Shown in pieces: positions 45,101 through 57,289 of a stretch of 64,000 bases of DNA (within the stretch, counting starts at the first letter, position 1; each line of letters starts with the position of its first letter). The notes under the pieces are model-generated. The model was not told the DNA's origin and did no database searches. It saw only the letters and a list, made by a program, of their open reading frames with translations. The DNA comes from Anthostomella pinea. Taxonomy: Eukaryota > Ascomycota > Sordariomycetes > Xylariales > Xylariaceae. The position numbers and the translations under genes are program-made. The DNA lies in NCBI GenBank assembly GCA_963556695.1, contig CAUWAG010000006.1:4154001-4218000 (forward strand), in the 5' to 3' direction.

Positions 45101-47130
45101 TTCTGCCGGACCCGTTCTGCTCTTTGGGGAATCAGCATATGTACAAGACAGGAGATCGCGGGTATTGGACGCCCAATGGGGAGATTGTATGCCTAGGGAG
45201 GGTCGACAGGCAAATCAAACTTCGCGGATTTCGGCTCGATCTGGATGACCTCGAGATACGCCTCGGCAATGCTATACCCGGTTTGAGGTCAGTCGTCGTT
45301 GTTAGACGCCAGGACATCCTTCTGGCGTTTATCCAACCCAGTACGTTGGACCCCGGTGAAGTGCGTGTCATCATAGCAAAGACACTTCCAAGCTACGCTC
45401 AACCAAGACATATATTCATGGTTGACCACTTCCCCACGACAAGTGCGGGAAAGTTGGATTACAAGAAGATGGCATCTGACAATTTCAGTGCCCCCCCTGG
45501 TTCTAGTCAGTTGCGAACACCCTTGGAGGTCCGAATTGCCGAGCTTTGGCGCCAGGTGCTTCGACTAAACCGGTCCGACCAAATCGGCTCGAAATCCAAT
45601 TTTTTTGAACTTGGAGGAAACTCGGTCCTACAAATGACACTGTTGGCGCGGCTCTCTTCGATCCAACAAGCGAGGATTCCACTCAAAATCATTATTGAAA
45701 GTCAGACCCTTGGGGATCTAGCCGGAAGAGTCGAAGATCTCGTGTCCGAGATGGAATTGCCGAGACCTGCAACGAATGTGACCTTGAACGGAAGAACGAC
45801 CTCATTCCTCGAACAAGATTGGTGGATGAGATACCAATTCGGCCACCCCAATCACTCTCATCTGACGATCAGTGCCTTCAACGTCAGTTTCGTGACTGCT
45901 TTGTCACCAGGCATGGTCGACACATCAGCCATGGGGCAGGCATGGGATATGGCAATGTCACGCTACCCCCTGTTCCGGAGTCGATATGTAAGAGGAGCAA
46001 GCTTAAGTGATATGGTCCAGCGGCACTATGCCGAGGGTCATCCGCGCGCCCAGCACGTTCAAGAAATTGACGTGAGGGCAGAGGTGAACAGGCCATTTGA
46101 CCTGGCCTGCGAGCCACCGGTTCGCATTCTGCTTTCTGCTAGCGCCTTGGTGGTCGTCATGAGTCATATTGTTGGAGATTTGACTACTTTCAAAATTCTT
46201 CTGCAAGATGTCAAGAGCTCGTACAAGGGTGACACCATGGCGCCAGTAAAGCGTCTCTACGAAGACAGCTTCGCATGGGAAGAGGACGCTCCACCGGCAC
46301 ATCTAGACTTCTGGTCAGTCTACCTCGATAAAGCCGAGTTCCAAAGACAGTCAGAACCCATGGCAAAGGAACGCAAGGGATTTGGTGGCACGTCGAAGGT
46401 TTACCAGCTCTACAACAGGTTAACTGCCCGGATGTTGCGGTTCTCCGCGAAGCAGGAGAACCTGTCCCTTCAGCAGCTCGCCAATGCTGCTGTTGGACTC
46501 GTGTTGGAGGCGGACCAAGATGAAACAGACATTGTCATCGGCAACCCTTTCATGAACCGTTCCAATGACCTCGAGATGGAAACCGTGGGTCTGTTCCTGC
46601 AACCCTTCCCTGTACGCGTGCGTTATGTCCCACCTATGGACGACAACGATGCCAAGCCATACTTGGATGCCGTTCAACAGAGCGTAAAGGCAGCCCTCAT
46701 CCACGTGGTCCCCTGGCACAGCCTGCTGGAACATCTCGAAATTACGCCTCGCTACCCCAAGCACCCGTTGTTCGACGTCATGGTCACATTTCACCACTCC
46801 GAAACCATGCCTACCCTGGATGTGCCAGGTACCACTCCTTGTTATACCTGGTCTGAGGGATCGAAGTTCTCCCTGATGGCCGAGTTTACGACACTAGAAA
46901 GGGGCGTTATCATCCTGAGAGTAGAGTACGATAACCAGCAGTACACGGGTGAAGAAATCGACCATTTCGTGACTGGCGTCAGCAATACCCTGTGGAAACT
47001 GCTGTCCAACATATCAAGCACCACGATAAAGGACTCGCTAAGATCTGGTGCGTTAGATCATACGCTGGCTACAGCCAAGGCGGATGTGTTTGGTAAACCA
47101 GTCAAGGAGATATCTAAAAGCTGTGCATAG
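42200..47130 (+). CDS. gliP-like: Diketopiperazine-type NRPS, T-C-A-T-C, lacking the first A and last T domains
   Basis: ATG 42200; exons 42200-44686, 44754-44827 and 44886-47130 give about 1601 residues. In order: T domain (HGGNSISAVAL, about residue 35); C domain (HHALIDG, about 275); A domain (core A3 FTSGSSGTPKGV about 735, YGPTEGTCG at the third exon start, YKTGDRGYW and GRVDRQIKLRGFRLD later); T domain (FFELGGNSVLQM); C domain with the variant MSHIVGDLT. GliP-type synthetases are A-T-C-A-T-C-T and about 2100 residues. Only about 340 bp separate this start from the next gene, so the first A domain cannot lie there, and nothing after 47130 resembles a T domain. It probably builds, or once built, the dipeptide scaffold. 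Confidence 0.9.
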
Positions 47131-47770
47131 AAAGAACATGGCTAGTATGTCACTGTGGGTGTGGAACGAAGATGTGCTGCTAAGGACAGGTGGGTACGCA
47201 GTTGGCAGCTGGTATTCTTCCTTCGGACTCACATGGTGTCACAGTTCGACTACTGGTGACCAGTGACCACAGGGTGACGATGGCTGTTGTATGTGGAGAA
47301 GAAAAGAAACTATGAAGCTAGCTAAAAGACATAATGCGGTATATATGGGGGTTGATCCTGTGGTCTGTCTAGTGTCGCCGTGATGTATGGCTCAGAGACA
47401 ATAAACAATTCTGTAGCTTGTCGCTCTCTCTAATGGAGCTCGCCCCCTGTGTCGTTCCTTGAAGGTAGTTTTTTTTGATGTCTTGATGTCGTCGTGAGGC
47501 TTGTCACACAATTGCGAGACAGAATACTAGGCGCGTGCTGTCATGATCACGCCACAGGTTCTGAAGGGCCACACTCCATTCAGGCTTTGAGATCAACCAT
47601 ATGTGTTCAGGCTGGACTGTCTTCTGCTTATACCGCCACTAGATACATTAATTTCCTACATCCGGATGTCACATCTGCCAATCACAACTCTCCTCCGTCT
47701 TTGTGAATCCTCTTCTGGACCTGGAGTTCAAGACACAACACCACCGTGCCACTCATAGATTGCGTTCACC
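47131..47770. other. Intergenic between convergent NRPS and MFS genes
   Basis: Lies between two 3' ends. Checked for a missing third T domain: no GGxS-type sequence in any plus frame. No gene supported. Confidence 0.5.
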
Positions 47771-49498
47771 TCACGCTTTCGACTGATTCGCGTCAGGTGC
47801 CTGTTCTTCTTCCAGTCCAAACTCTGTCTGCAGAGTGGCCTTCAACCTGATGCTCTTCTCGCCGAATACGAGCAAGAATCCCACTAAACTGAACCCCAAC
47901 GCAGCGTACCAAACACTTTGGAGGCTTTCTGTGTACAACTCGATCGTCTGCTCGCGTACCGCGCCAGTTAGTGAGTCCAGTAAAGGCCCATGAGCTTGCG
48001 CGTATGCGTCCCCGCTTGCAATAGCGGCGCGCACCTCGGAGTCTTGCACCATGTCCAGGTGATGGTTAACCTCGTTATTGAAGACAAGGGAGGGCACTGT
48101 AAACCCCCAGACGAAGCCAAACGACCGCAAGAATGCGTGGACGCCGGTTGCCGCCGCTACATCACGTTCTGGGAGCGAAGCCTGGATGCCGGGCAGGATA
48201 GATAGGATGATGGACCCCAAGCCGAAAGCGCCGAAAAACTGCCAGAACACCCACTTGACCGCCGAAGTTGACGCGTTCATGGACGAGAAGAGGCCCATTG
48301 CAAGCGAGAGGAATCCGAAACCTGACCAGTGAAGCGGCTTGTACTTCCCCGTCTTTCCGAGGATCACTCCATTGACGATCGCACTAGGCACGAGAAAAGC
48401 GTTGAAAGGAAGCACCTGAACAGAGGATATGAGTTGAGAGGAGCCCCTGAGCGTTTGGAAGTAGTAGGGTAGATAGTACACTGTCCACTCGAGGAGCATG
48501 GACGAGATGAAGTTGTTGACAAAGCCGATAAAAGCCGTGCGGTTAGAGAAGAGCCGTGGCGGCATCGTGGGTTCTTTGACTAGACCCGAGGCCTGGTGTG
48601 CTGCAAAAAGAAGCCACCCGACGCCTCCAAGGACGATGGGAACGATGACGTGGAAGGAAGACCAAGGGTAGAGCTGACCCCCCATGATGAGGCCCACGAG
48701 AATCGAGCATGTTGACGCTATAAAGATGGTGTTGCCCACGAAATCAATGCGAGCGACTGCCTTTGTCCATGTCTCGTGTTTCGGACTTTTGAGTCGAAGG
48801 AAGAAGGCAGCGATGATGAATCCCACTCCGCCAATCGGCACACTGATGTAGAAGCACCACCGCCACGTCCCATCTGACGCAAATGCACCACCAATGGTGG
48901 GTCCGATGAGGACCGCAAGGCTGCCGGTCGACAAGACCACGCCTAAATACTGTGCTCGCTCCCGCTGCGGAAGAAGGTCGCTAATGATGACCTCCATTAA
49001 CAGAATCACGCCGCCCGCGCCCAGCCCTTGGACTGTTCTACCTCCTATCAGCATGGCCAAGCTGGTGGCCCCGCCGCTGATGCCGCTTCCCAAGGTGAAA
49101 GTGGCTACGGAGACTAGCATAGGATATCGCCTCCCGTAGATGTTCGCAAGTTGACCGCACAAGGGCTGGATGGCGGCAGCGGCGATGGAGAACGAAGCGT
49201 TGATCCAAATATAGTTCGAGCCGGCGTCGAGGTCCCGGACGATGAGCGGGATCACTGTGGTGAGAATCGTCGCGTTCAGATTGGCCGTAAAGGCCGACAG
49301 GCACAGACTGACGAAGACGAGCCAGAAAGCTGCGGGTTTCCGCATTGGCTTGGGGGTAGGAGCATCGCCATCTCCATCGCCATCGGCAATAGCACCGGCT
49401 TGCTTAGCATCAACAGGGACTGCGGCGGCGCCTTCACTCACGCCCGAGTGCTTTTCGACAAGGTTGTCAGTCTTGGAGTTTTGTAGCTCGACAGCCAT
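47771..49498 (-). CDS. GliA-like 14-helix MFS transporter (DHA2 type)
   Basis: An uninterrupted frame of 575 residues from ATG 49498. The soluble N-terminus carries an Asp/Gly run (DGDGDGD). The first helix AAFWLVFVSLCLSAFTANLN precedes the DHA signature LDAGSNYIWINASFSIAA, then GRRYPMLVS (loop 2-3) and GRTVQGLGAGGV in helix 4 and GPTIGGAFASDGTWRWCF (motif C). Length and signatures fit the 14-helix drug:H+ antiporters that export gliotoxin and other toxins (GliA). It is likely the efflux and self-protection pump. A near-match promoter motif (TCGGCGCCCGT) is at 49742. Confidence 0.92.
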   Translation of the reverse strand: MAVELQNSKTDNLVEKHSGVSEGAAAVPVDAKQAGAIADGDGDGDAPTPKPMRKPAAFWLVFVSLCLSAFTANLNATILTTVIPLIVRDLDAGSNYIWINASFSIAAAAIQPLCGQLANIYGRRYPMLVSVATFTLGSGISGGATSLAMLIGGRTVQGLGAGGVILLMEVIISDLLPQRERAQYLGVVLSTGSLAVLIGPTIGGAFASDGTWRWCFYISVPIGGVGFIIAAFFLRLKSPKHETWTKAVARIDFVGNTIFIASTCSILVGLIMGGQLYPWSSFHVIVPIVLGGVGWLLFAAHQASGLVKEPTMPPRLFSNRTAFIGFVNNFISSMLLEWTVYYLPYYFQTLRGSSQLISSVQVLPFNAFLVPSAIVNGVILGKTGKYKPLHWSGFGFLSLAMGLFSSMNASTSAVKWVFWQFFGAFGLGSIILSILPGIQASLPERDVAAATGVHAFLRSFGFVWGFTVPSLVFNNEVNHHLDMVQDSEVRAAIASGDAYAQAHGPLLDSLTGAVREQTIELYTESLQSVWYAALGFSLVGFLLVFGEKSIRLKATLQTEFGLEEEQAPDANQSKA

Positions 49499-50321
49499 TC
49501 CAAGCTAGTGCCGGTTGGTCTCTGGAGAGCTAGTTGTTGCAATAGTACAGGTCGACAGTTGGCGGCTGCTGATGAGTGTTTGGGCAAGGTCTTCAGGTCA
49601 GACTGCGTGCTGAGGTCAAACTACAGCAAGGTAATCGAAAGAGAACATCAGTCCCCGAGTTTTACAGACTGCTGCAGCCTAATGGTCGTGGACTCGTAGA
49701 ATGCTGCTTGCCGCAAGGGCAAATGGATGCCGATAGTCCTTTCGGCGCCCGTAGTCCCGGCCCGCTGACCGGTGTAGGGGCCGAATGTGCAAGGTTGGCT
49801 TGGCGCATCGCATAATATTATGAATGACACGGGCGAGGGGGCGAAGCAATCTAGAAAGTGAGGTACTCTGCACCACTTGGCGTTTCATTGCGTGGTGGGT
49901 TGTAGATTTGAGCATTGATTAAAAGCCTACACTATGGGCATGGGATAATCATTCAGGCACTTGATGAACATCCAGTCATCATTCCACTGTGGGTTGGTAA
50001 GATTTTCGGCGATAAAAACGGTGACTAAGGCCATACATCTCATGAGCTCTGTGCCCATCCGAGAGTAGGCGTCTTTCTAGCACGAATTCATGACATACAT
50101 CTCATTCCGCTGAACGGCGTATCATCTTCTCTGGTGGTCGGTAAATGCAAATGGATTTTGATCATTGACATATTGAGATTTTATGGAGGTGCGGATCCAT
50201 GTCAGAACTGCAGTCAACGGAGCATCTTTTGCAACTCAAAGTGATGCCAAGGTACCATTGTGTACTTAGTAACGTCCTCATGAGTGACGGTATCTTCTAT
50301 ATTCGGTGATTTCTCTGGCCC
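49499..50321. promoter_or_regulatory. Intergenic upstream of the MFS gene, with near-match motif at 49742
   Basis: TCGGCGCCCGT (49742-49752) differs from the cluster motif at the last base. No gene supported. The right part is the 3' flank of P450 3. Confidence 0.35.
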
Positions 50322-52006
50322 TCAAACCCCTCGTCTTATGCATTGGATGCGCATCTCTGGATGTGAAATCCACGAATTGGGATTGCTTTCCCATTCCAGA
50401 CCGTCAGGTATGCCCATCTCGTAATTCTGAACTAGATGCGCAATGAGCGTCCTAATGATTGCGTCGGCGAGGTGTTTCCCGAGGCACTGACGGGGACCGA
50501 AACCAAAACGCCAGAAGCTGTACCTCCGCTCCAGGGCCTCCCCTCCGAGAAAGCGCTCAGGCCTGTACACAGTTCCATCGGCACCCCAGACCTTGCTTTG
50601 GATGTTCAATTTATGAGTATCAATTATAAAGTCGGTGCCGGCAGGTATCACGTAGCCGTCTATTACGCGTGGGGTTGGGGCTGACTGAGGGACCGAAAAG
50701 GCTGCCAGGGGTCTGAGGCGCGAAGACTCAGAGACGCAGGCGGCGAGAAGTGTCGAGTTTTTCAGAATGTACATTTGGTACTCCGTATCATCCTTGCTAT
50801 GTGCTGCTAGCTCATCCTTTAGTCGGTTTTGGTATTCCTTGTGAGCAGCCAGGAACACCACGTTCCAGGAAATGCCCCCAATGGTGACATCCAAGTTCGC
50901 AAAAAGTGACTCATCGAGGGTATGCAAGAGGTTGTCTGAGGTTATCGAGCCTTTGGCGACTTGATCATGGAAATGGACGATCTGCGCAGGTGGGTCAAAA
51001 GACCTTGCACGAGCGCAAGCTTTGTCGTTAAATGACTTCCACTCGACCATGAAAGCTCGCAGAAGTCGATTAAGACGTGATGGGATGTACCGTGAGAACC
51101 CAAATCGTGTCATGCCGCCACGGATAACATGTCTGAACAATTCCTCGCGGAGAGGAACTAGGCGTTCCAAGTCCTGAATCATATCAGGGCTCAGGTCGCC
51201 ATAGAGTATCTCGGCAACGACCCAGAACGGGAGCATTTTGAGATCTTCAGCCGGGTCCAGCAAGCCGTTTGCCAAGTTCCCTTGATGTAACAGATTGTCG
51301 AAATGCCTCGACACGTGCTTCTGGATCAATGGGATTTGACTGGCAGCACTTTTGCGAAGGAAGGGATGTGCCACCCCTTCGCGCACAACCTTCCATTCTT
51401 CGCCGTTGACCAGACCGACGCACCTCCCAAGGAGCTGGCTCATAAGCCAACCTGAGTTGTTATTGAAAGCCTTGGTGTGCCTGTCCGAGTCTCGGAAAAC
51501 TAGCTGAAGATGTTCTTGGCTGGTAAGAACTCTGAAGACGAAACAGGCAATAGGTCAGCTGGGTGAATTGTGCTTGGATTGAATTCAAGGCAATCCTACG
51601 AGACGTTCAGATAGGGAGGACTCACATTTCAGGCCGTAGACCAGACCAAATTCGATATACTGATCCATGACTTTCTCTCCACCTTGCACTATTGCTCGCA
51701 CCTTCCAGGAATTTCCCCGCGTCCCCTTGACCATTTGGAAACCTATACAAGCAGGTAGGTATTTTTCTGGTCCCATCTTCATTCCGAAACGGATACTTCC
51801 AGAGTAGGTATCGCTTGACCTGGGTCAACTGAATGGTTCCGGAAACTGGTAGACTTGTATCTTACATGTATGGTAATCGAGAGAATGGCGTTCGCACGGT
51901 TCATAATCGAAGAGCGGCATGACAGGAGAAGAATAGCCAGACTGTAGACAATGAACCAAGGGAGGACGAGATGCAGTTTTTGCAACAGATCGAGTGATGG
52001 CGCCAT
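50322..52006 (-). CDS. Cytochrome P450 3 (GliC/GliF-like class)
   Basis: ATG 52006, with an N-terminal anchor (LVLPWFIVYSLAILLLSC). The second part reads NEDGTRKIPTCLYRFPNGQG and HGSVYRIWSG; a GTGAGT intron then leads into VLTSQEHLQLVFRDSDRHTK and the long exon from SQLLGRCVGLVNGEEW. ExxR is ESSRLRP and the heme loop FGFGPRQCLGKHLA. The N-terminal style is that of the P450s in gliotoxin-type clusters. It probably hydroxylates the diketopiperazine alpha-carbons before glutathione addition (inference by family). First-exon borders are approximate. Divergent from the O-methyltransferase with an exact motif between. Confidence 0.87.
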
Positions 52007-52191
52007 AGTTCTGCTCTACTATGATGAACGGATTACTACCAGTTATGCCGCGGCGAATATAGAAAAATGCGACAACTTGAGTGTAGCTGACCGAGTAGAT
52101 GAACACCAGCCATTGTGCCACGGGTATATGCCTTAGTTTCGATATCTCGGAATGTGTTACAGGCCCCGACGGCATCCCGGCACCGACGAAC

Positions 52192-52202
52192 TCGGCTGCC
52201 GA
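52192..52202. promoter_or_regulatory. TCGGN3CCGA site (TCGGCTGCCGA)
   Basis: Exact palindrome between P450 3 (start 52006, minus) and the O-methyltransferase (start 52680, plus). It is identical in sequence to the site at 54405. Confidence 0.75.
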
Positions 52203-52679
52203 TAATCATTTTGACGTAGTCTATAGGGTGTATGACTTCGTGAATAGCATGCCACCCATGGGTCTACCTGACCACAAGAATGCCTAACTACCTTGCCAAG
52301 GGAGAACATGGGAATTGGAAGGACCTTAGTTCACCCACACCACTACTTGTGCAGCTGATATGATAATGTATGGAACGTCGAAGTCACTTGGCTCAAAAGC
52401 TCATAGATACTCCTTCTCTGATAACAACGTAACTTGCATGTAAGTCAACCTTATAGAAAAGGACAATAGCTTCGGTTCCCGAAAAAATAGAGAAGAGTAC
52501 CATTCGGGGATTGCCCTATATCCAGAGTCTGCTAACCAGGGACACGAATTATCTTAATTGCAATGACGAGGTCCTATGCTCACCCGGAATCAAATTGTAC
52601 TTTCACGAGAACACTGGAAGTGACTTTGCAGTTCTTCGCAAAATAAGCTCGACCTTTGAATCCTACCAAAGTGCCTCGA

Positions 52680-54154
52680 ATGATCGATCTTTCTATAATG
52701 GGTGAAGACACTTTGAATTCGAGAGGTTCTCAGAACAGACCGATCCATTCAGACGATGGCACGCCTCAATCTGGGGAACCTTTTTCCGAACACAAGGATA
52801 TCACTTCTTGTCACTCGGCAGGCCGTGTCCCGGAACTTGCTCTGGTTTTGGAGAACCTCACAGCATCGGTTCAGTCTGCACTGTCCTACATGGAGGGACC
52901 ACTAAAGGACACAATTGAGTGCAGTCTGCACCACGACGAACGACTTCCCGAGACCAGGTGTTCAGTCGTTGCCACAAAAGCAATCGACACTCTTCATAGA
53001 GCGCAACAACTGCTGGAGCCACGCAGTGTGATTCTAGCAGACCATTTCTTAGGTATGATGATCTAACAGCTCAGCTGTTCTGCTGTGAAACTTGTATTTA
53101 GCTAATGACTGGGACAGGATACGTGAGCTCCAAATGCTTGAGTGCAGCAGTGGAACAGGGCATTCCGGACCTGCTGGCTAAGGGACCCATGGGCTTGAGC
53201 CAGCTGGCAGAAGAGAGTAAATCTCGGTTCGACCGGCTGGGGCAAGTCATGCGCGTGCTTTACAACAATAGCATATTCAGCTACGACGATGTCACGGGCC
53301 TGTACCGAAATAACGCAACATCGCGACTGTTGCTATCCAGCCACTGGACGCAATGGTGCAACTGGGTCGAGCTCTATGGGACACAATTCTATGATGCAGC
53401 ACGCGCCATTCCAGCTGCGACAAAGAGCGAGGTAACAAAATCAGCAGCCCAGATCAGCTTCAACACCGATTTGAATATGTTCTCCTATTTTCAAGAGCAA
53501 GGATGGGTTGAGATCCTCCATCGGACGCTTAGTGGCGGCGCACAGGCCCAGGCACCCGGCATCCTGGAGGATTATCCGTGGGCTGATCTGGCCGACGGCG
53601 AGAACATGGTTCTTATGGATATTGGTGGCGGAGGCGGAGGCCTTCTGGCCGCACTACTGCGCCGGTTTGAAAACCTGCGTGGCGGGCTCTTTGATCTCCC
53701 GCATGTCATCGAGCACACCCGTGCCCTCTTCCATGCCAAGGACGGCGTGTACGCCGACGTTGGCAACAGGGTATCGCCTGCTCACTTGGTCGGCGGGGAT
53801 TTCTTTCAAGAAGTGCCTAGGTGTGAGATATACACGATGAAATGGTGCCTCCATGACTGGAAAGACGACGACGCTGTGCGGATTCTCACTACCATTCGAC
53901 GGGCCATTTTGGTACGCCCCAAGAGCCGGCTCATAGTGATGGAGTCGATCCTAGCCGACGGACAATCACAGAGGCTAACGAGGTACGCTGACATTCACAT
54001 GATGATGGTCACGAATGGTCAAGAGAGAACGGAATCACAGTGGAATCAACTTGCCATGCGGTCCGGTTGGGATGTCAACCACATTTACAACTTACGGGAT
54101 GCTTGGGTGAAGGCAATCGAAATGAAGCCGGTGTCAATAGAGACAGAGTCATGA
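52680..54154 (+). CDS. COMT-type O-methyltransferase (GliM-like)
   Basis: ATG 52680 (Met 52698 also possible); exons 52680-53052 and 53118-54154. The N-terminal dimerisation region and winged-helix part (LSQLAEESKSRFDRLGQVMR, RVLYNNSIFSYDD) precede the SAM loop LMDIGGGGGGLLAALL. The catalytic-base helix MKWCLHDWKDDDA follows, with its His, and IVMESILADG. Full length for the family, without stops. In gliotoxin clusters GliM is an O-methyltransferase of this fold; here it would methylate a hydroxyl introduced by one of the P450s. Confidence 0.9.
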
Positions 54155-54404
54155 TCTACGATGAGCTGGAGGGAATTTCTATCTGGTTATGTTATATTCA
54201 TATTCGCGGACATAATCTTCGCTACCATATAGGAGGTAGAAGGCCCTAGGCATGCCATCCCGGACACTTATACTACTGCCGAATACCCCCTAATGATGTG
54301 ATAACGAAACGACCACTCGGCGCGTTCTGCCATGCCCACCAACGGTCCGTGCAATCCATCACGCCGCTCTCTAGAGGCCCGAGGGCCACGTTGGGCACGT
54401 CTTT

Positions 54405-54415
54405 TCGGCTGCCGA
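54405..54415. promoter_or_regulatory. TCGGN3CCGA site (TCGGCTGCCGA)
   Basis: Exact palindrome 139 bp upstream of the GliT-like gene start (54554). Confidence 0.75.
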
Positions 54416-54553
54416 GTGCTCACTACGCAGGTGACATCAACGCATGTATAACGAGGCTATCTAATCCGCCGAAACTGGCTACTATTCACTTCCAGCTACG
54501 GTGGTTAGATCAACACTAACAATAGCCCGCAACGACCACACTTCATAATCAAC

Positions 54554-55563
54554 ATGGAAGGAGGCGCAATGTTCGATGTACTCATCATTGGTGGAGGCTT
54601 TTCTGGCCTCAGTGTCGCGGCCACGTTGGCGCGCCAGTCACACACAGCCCTGATATTTGATTCTGGCAGCTATCGCAACGCCAGAAGCAATCACATGCAC
54701 ATCATGCCTACCTGGGATCATAAGGATCCCGAGCAGTTTCGCACCACTGCGCGTTCGGAGCTCGAGATGTATGACACCATCCAAATCCGACAAGTTGAGG
54801 TCAAGGGCTTGAGAAAGACCGACGAGGGCCTGTTTGAAGCGACCGATGCGACTGGCGAAGTGTGGAGGGGGCGGAAAGTGGTATTGGCCACCGGTGTAGA
54901 AGATCAGTATCCTGATATACAAGGATATGACGAATGCTGGGCTAGAGCCATGTAAGCGCGCGAGACATGACAAGCTGGGGAAAGTCTTTTCTGCTGACAA
55001 GCTGCAGATATCACTGCCTCTTCTGCCACGGATATGAGCAGCGCGGGGCCGAATCTGCGGGCATCCTAGCCGTGGATTTGATCGCCTCCGCACAGAAGGC
55101 GAGACAGATGGCTCGCATGGCTTCATCGCTGGTACGATCGGTGACCATATACACCAACGCTAACAAAGGCCTGGCGGAACAGATCGCCGCTGCTCTTCAA
55201 GGATTTGAGCATTATTGTGTGGACGATCGGGCTATATCGAAGCTTTCCTTGACGGCTGGCTCAGACCAATCGGTTAAGATCAGCTTCAAGGATGGTTCGG
55301 AGGAGAAGAGGGAGGCCTTTCTGGTTCACAGTCCCATCACAAGAGCAAAGGGTCCCTTCGCGCAGCAGCTGGGGCTAGAGCTCACACCAACGGGCGACTA
55401 CGCAGTGTTGCCGCCATTCAACGCGACTAGTGTGAATGGTGTGTACGCAGTAGGAGACTGCATGACCATGTTCAAAGTGGCTACGAACGCAGTGGCAAGT
55501 GGCTCCATGACAGGGGCTGGGGTGTCGGGAAAGCTGCATGAGGAACAGGAACAGCAAGACTGA
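54554..55563 (+). CDS. gliT-like: GliT-like dithiol oxidase (flavoprotein 2, canonical CLFC)
   Basis: ATG 54554 (Met 54569 possible); exons 54554-54951 and 55008-55563. FAD motif GGGFSGLSVAATLA near residue 12, redox site YHCLFCHGYEQRG at the start of exon 2, and NAVASGSMTGAG near the end. This is the only one of the three cluster flavoproteins with both cysteines, as in GliT, which closes the disulfide bridge and protects the producer. Its neighbours are the O-methyltransferase and the acyltransferase. Length (about 317 residues) is normal. Confidence 0.92.
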
Positions 55564-55758
55564 TGCATCAGTTGCAAATGTGCTATGTTTCATAACCCCG
55601 TAACAGTGTAGTTTTCAATCGCCCTATTGTTGTCTTGAAATCGAGAATCCAAATCGGCATGTAGCCAGCCGATTCATCCACTACCTAGGAGCAGTGGCCG
55701 CACGGCAGCACTGATGTCGGCGCCCGACGCCGGTGCCCGGAGATGCAGGTAAGATACT

Positions 55759-55769
55759 TCGGGCACCGA
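55759..55769. promoter_or_regulatory. TCGGN3CCGA site (TCGGGCACCGA)
   Basis: Exact palindrome 158 bp upstream of the acyltransferase start (55927). Confidence 0.75.
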
Positions 55770-55926
55770 GAAATATTCGCTGTCTGAGGATGCATTCGGA
55801 CCGCGAGGCCTGCAAATGTGCCAGGCCATGAACTAAAGCACATCTACGAGCATTGAAGATAGTCGCTTTGCATTCTGTGCATGGGTAGGACAAGCAGACA
55901 GTCAACTTTCCGATCTTGAACCGACC

Positions 55927-57289
55927 ATGGGCCTTGAAGCCGCCTCTGTCACGGGGCTGACGCTCAGAACGCCGTCAGCCTCCCTTTTCCCGCACGCGGC
56001 ACTGTACGTTGTGCAAATCATTGCTCTAGCACTCCCTCCGTTCATGGGTCGCAAACACACATTCGCAGGCCTCATCATTGGCCTTGGCGTTTACGCCCAC
56101 CTCCATCCGCACTTCACTAACGACGTTGGTCTCGCCCAACCTTTTTCAATCGCTTGGTCCTACTACTTGTCGACACTGGCGAAACTGCTCTTCAGCGGTC
56201 GTCTGGGCCCTGAAGGCAAGTTCTGGCGTACGGATCGCCCTAAGCAAGAAGCCCTGGCATACAAGGCCTTCAGCTGGCAGAAAATCCGCTGGGCGCTGGC
56301 GTTGATATTCAACCAGCGCGGCGTACGCTGGAATCACCAAGTGAAGAACGTGCCCGCAGTCGAAACGAAGACAAAACATCGGTTTCTTGCGCTGCAGTTA
56401 TGGAATGTGGTCAAATGCCTATTGGTCTCAGATATACTCTTCAACCTGTGCAGTCGCCTCTTCTACACGAACGTAGATAACACGGTCGTCGGCAGTCTGG
56501 TGCCTACACTCAGACATCCAGACTGGCGCTGGAGCTTTGCGAAGGCATTCGTTTTCGGCGCCATGCCATACTTCATGCTCAGCATGCAATATTCTGTATT
56601 GGCTTTTGTCGCTGTCGCGCTGGGCCTTTCCAAACCCGAGGTGAGGCGAAATCATCCAACCCCAATGCTCACATACGAACCAAAACTGAACAAGCTAGGA
56701 TTGGCCACCTCCCTTTGGTCCCCTCTCGGATGTGACTACGATCAGATCATTCTGGGGGAAATATTGGCACCAGCAACTCCGCCATGTGAGATTATTGTTT
56801 TCTTGCCCTACGTGATCTTACTGACCGTTGGCTTGCGTACAGATGCTGACGGCCTACACCGATGCTTTCACTGATGCTATGGGGATCACCAGAGGGACCA
56901 ACTGGTCATCCTACACAACGCTGTACCTAGCGTTCATGCTTTCGGGGACGTTTCATGCCCTCTCCCAACGTTTGATGCCATGCCCAATCGAGGTCACCGA
57001 CCGCGAACGTGTAGTCGGTTTCTTCCAGTTCTTCGTGTGGCAAGCGGCTGCGATAACTTTGGAGGACTTTGTGCAGTGGTGTTGGAGACAGACAGCAGAG
57101 GTTCATGGACAAGGTGACAACCATACCTTGGCCCGCATTATAGGGTACGTCTGGGTCACTTGCACAATTTGGGGCAGTCTACCCCTAGCAGGAGATACTT
57201 TTTTGCGGATGCGCATGGGCGAGCAGTCTTTCCTCCCCTTCACTTTGGTCGGGCCATTTCTCGGTAGATTAGTACCCATACCGCCATAA
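55927..57289 (+). CDS. Wax-synthase-type membrane O-acyltransferase
   Basis: ATG 55927; exons 55927-56640, 56699-56785 and 56843-57289. Polytopic: helices around YVVQIIALALPPFMG, WNVVKCLLVSDILFNLC and LSMQYSVLAFVAVALGL. The family signature DWPPPFGPLSDVTTIRSFWG spans the first intron and WHQQLRH the second; the catalytic-type His lies in MLSGTFHALSQ. Members of this wax-synthase-domain family in fungal clusters (for example pyripyropene Pyr7 and austinol AusQ) acetylate hydroxyls. It likely acylates a hydroxyl on the diketopiperazine side chain. Intact; exact TCGGN3CCGA upstream. Confidence 0.85.

Noticed and set aside
47131..47770. Possible hidden third T domain after the NRPS stop
   Set aside because: No frame contains a GGxS phosphopantetheine site or related sequence.
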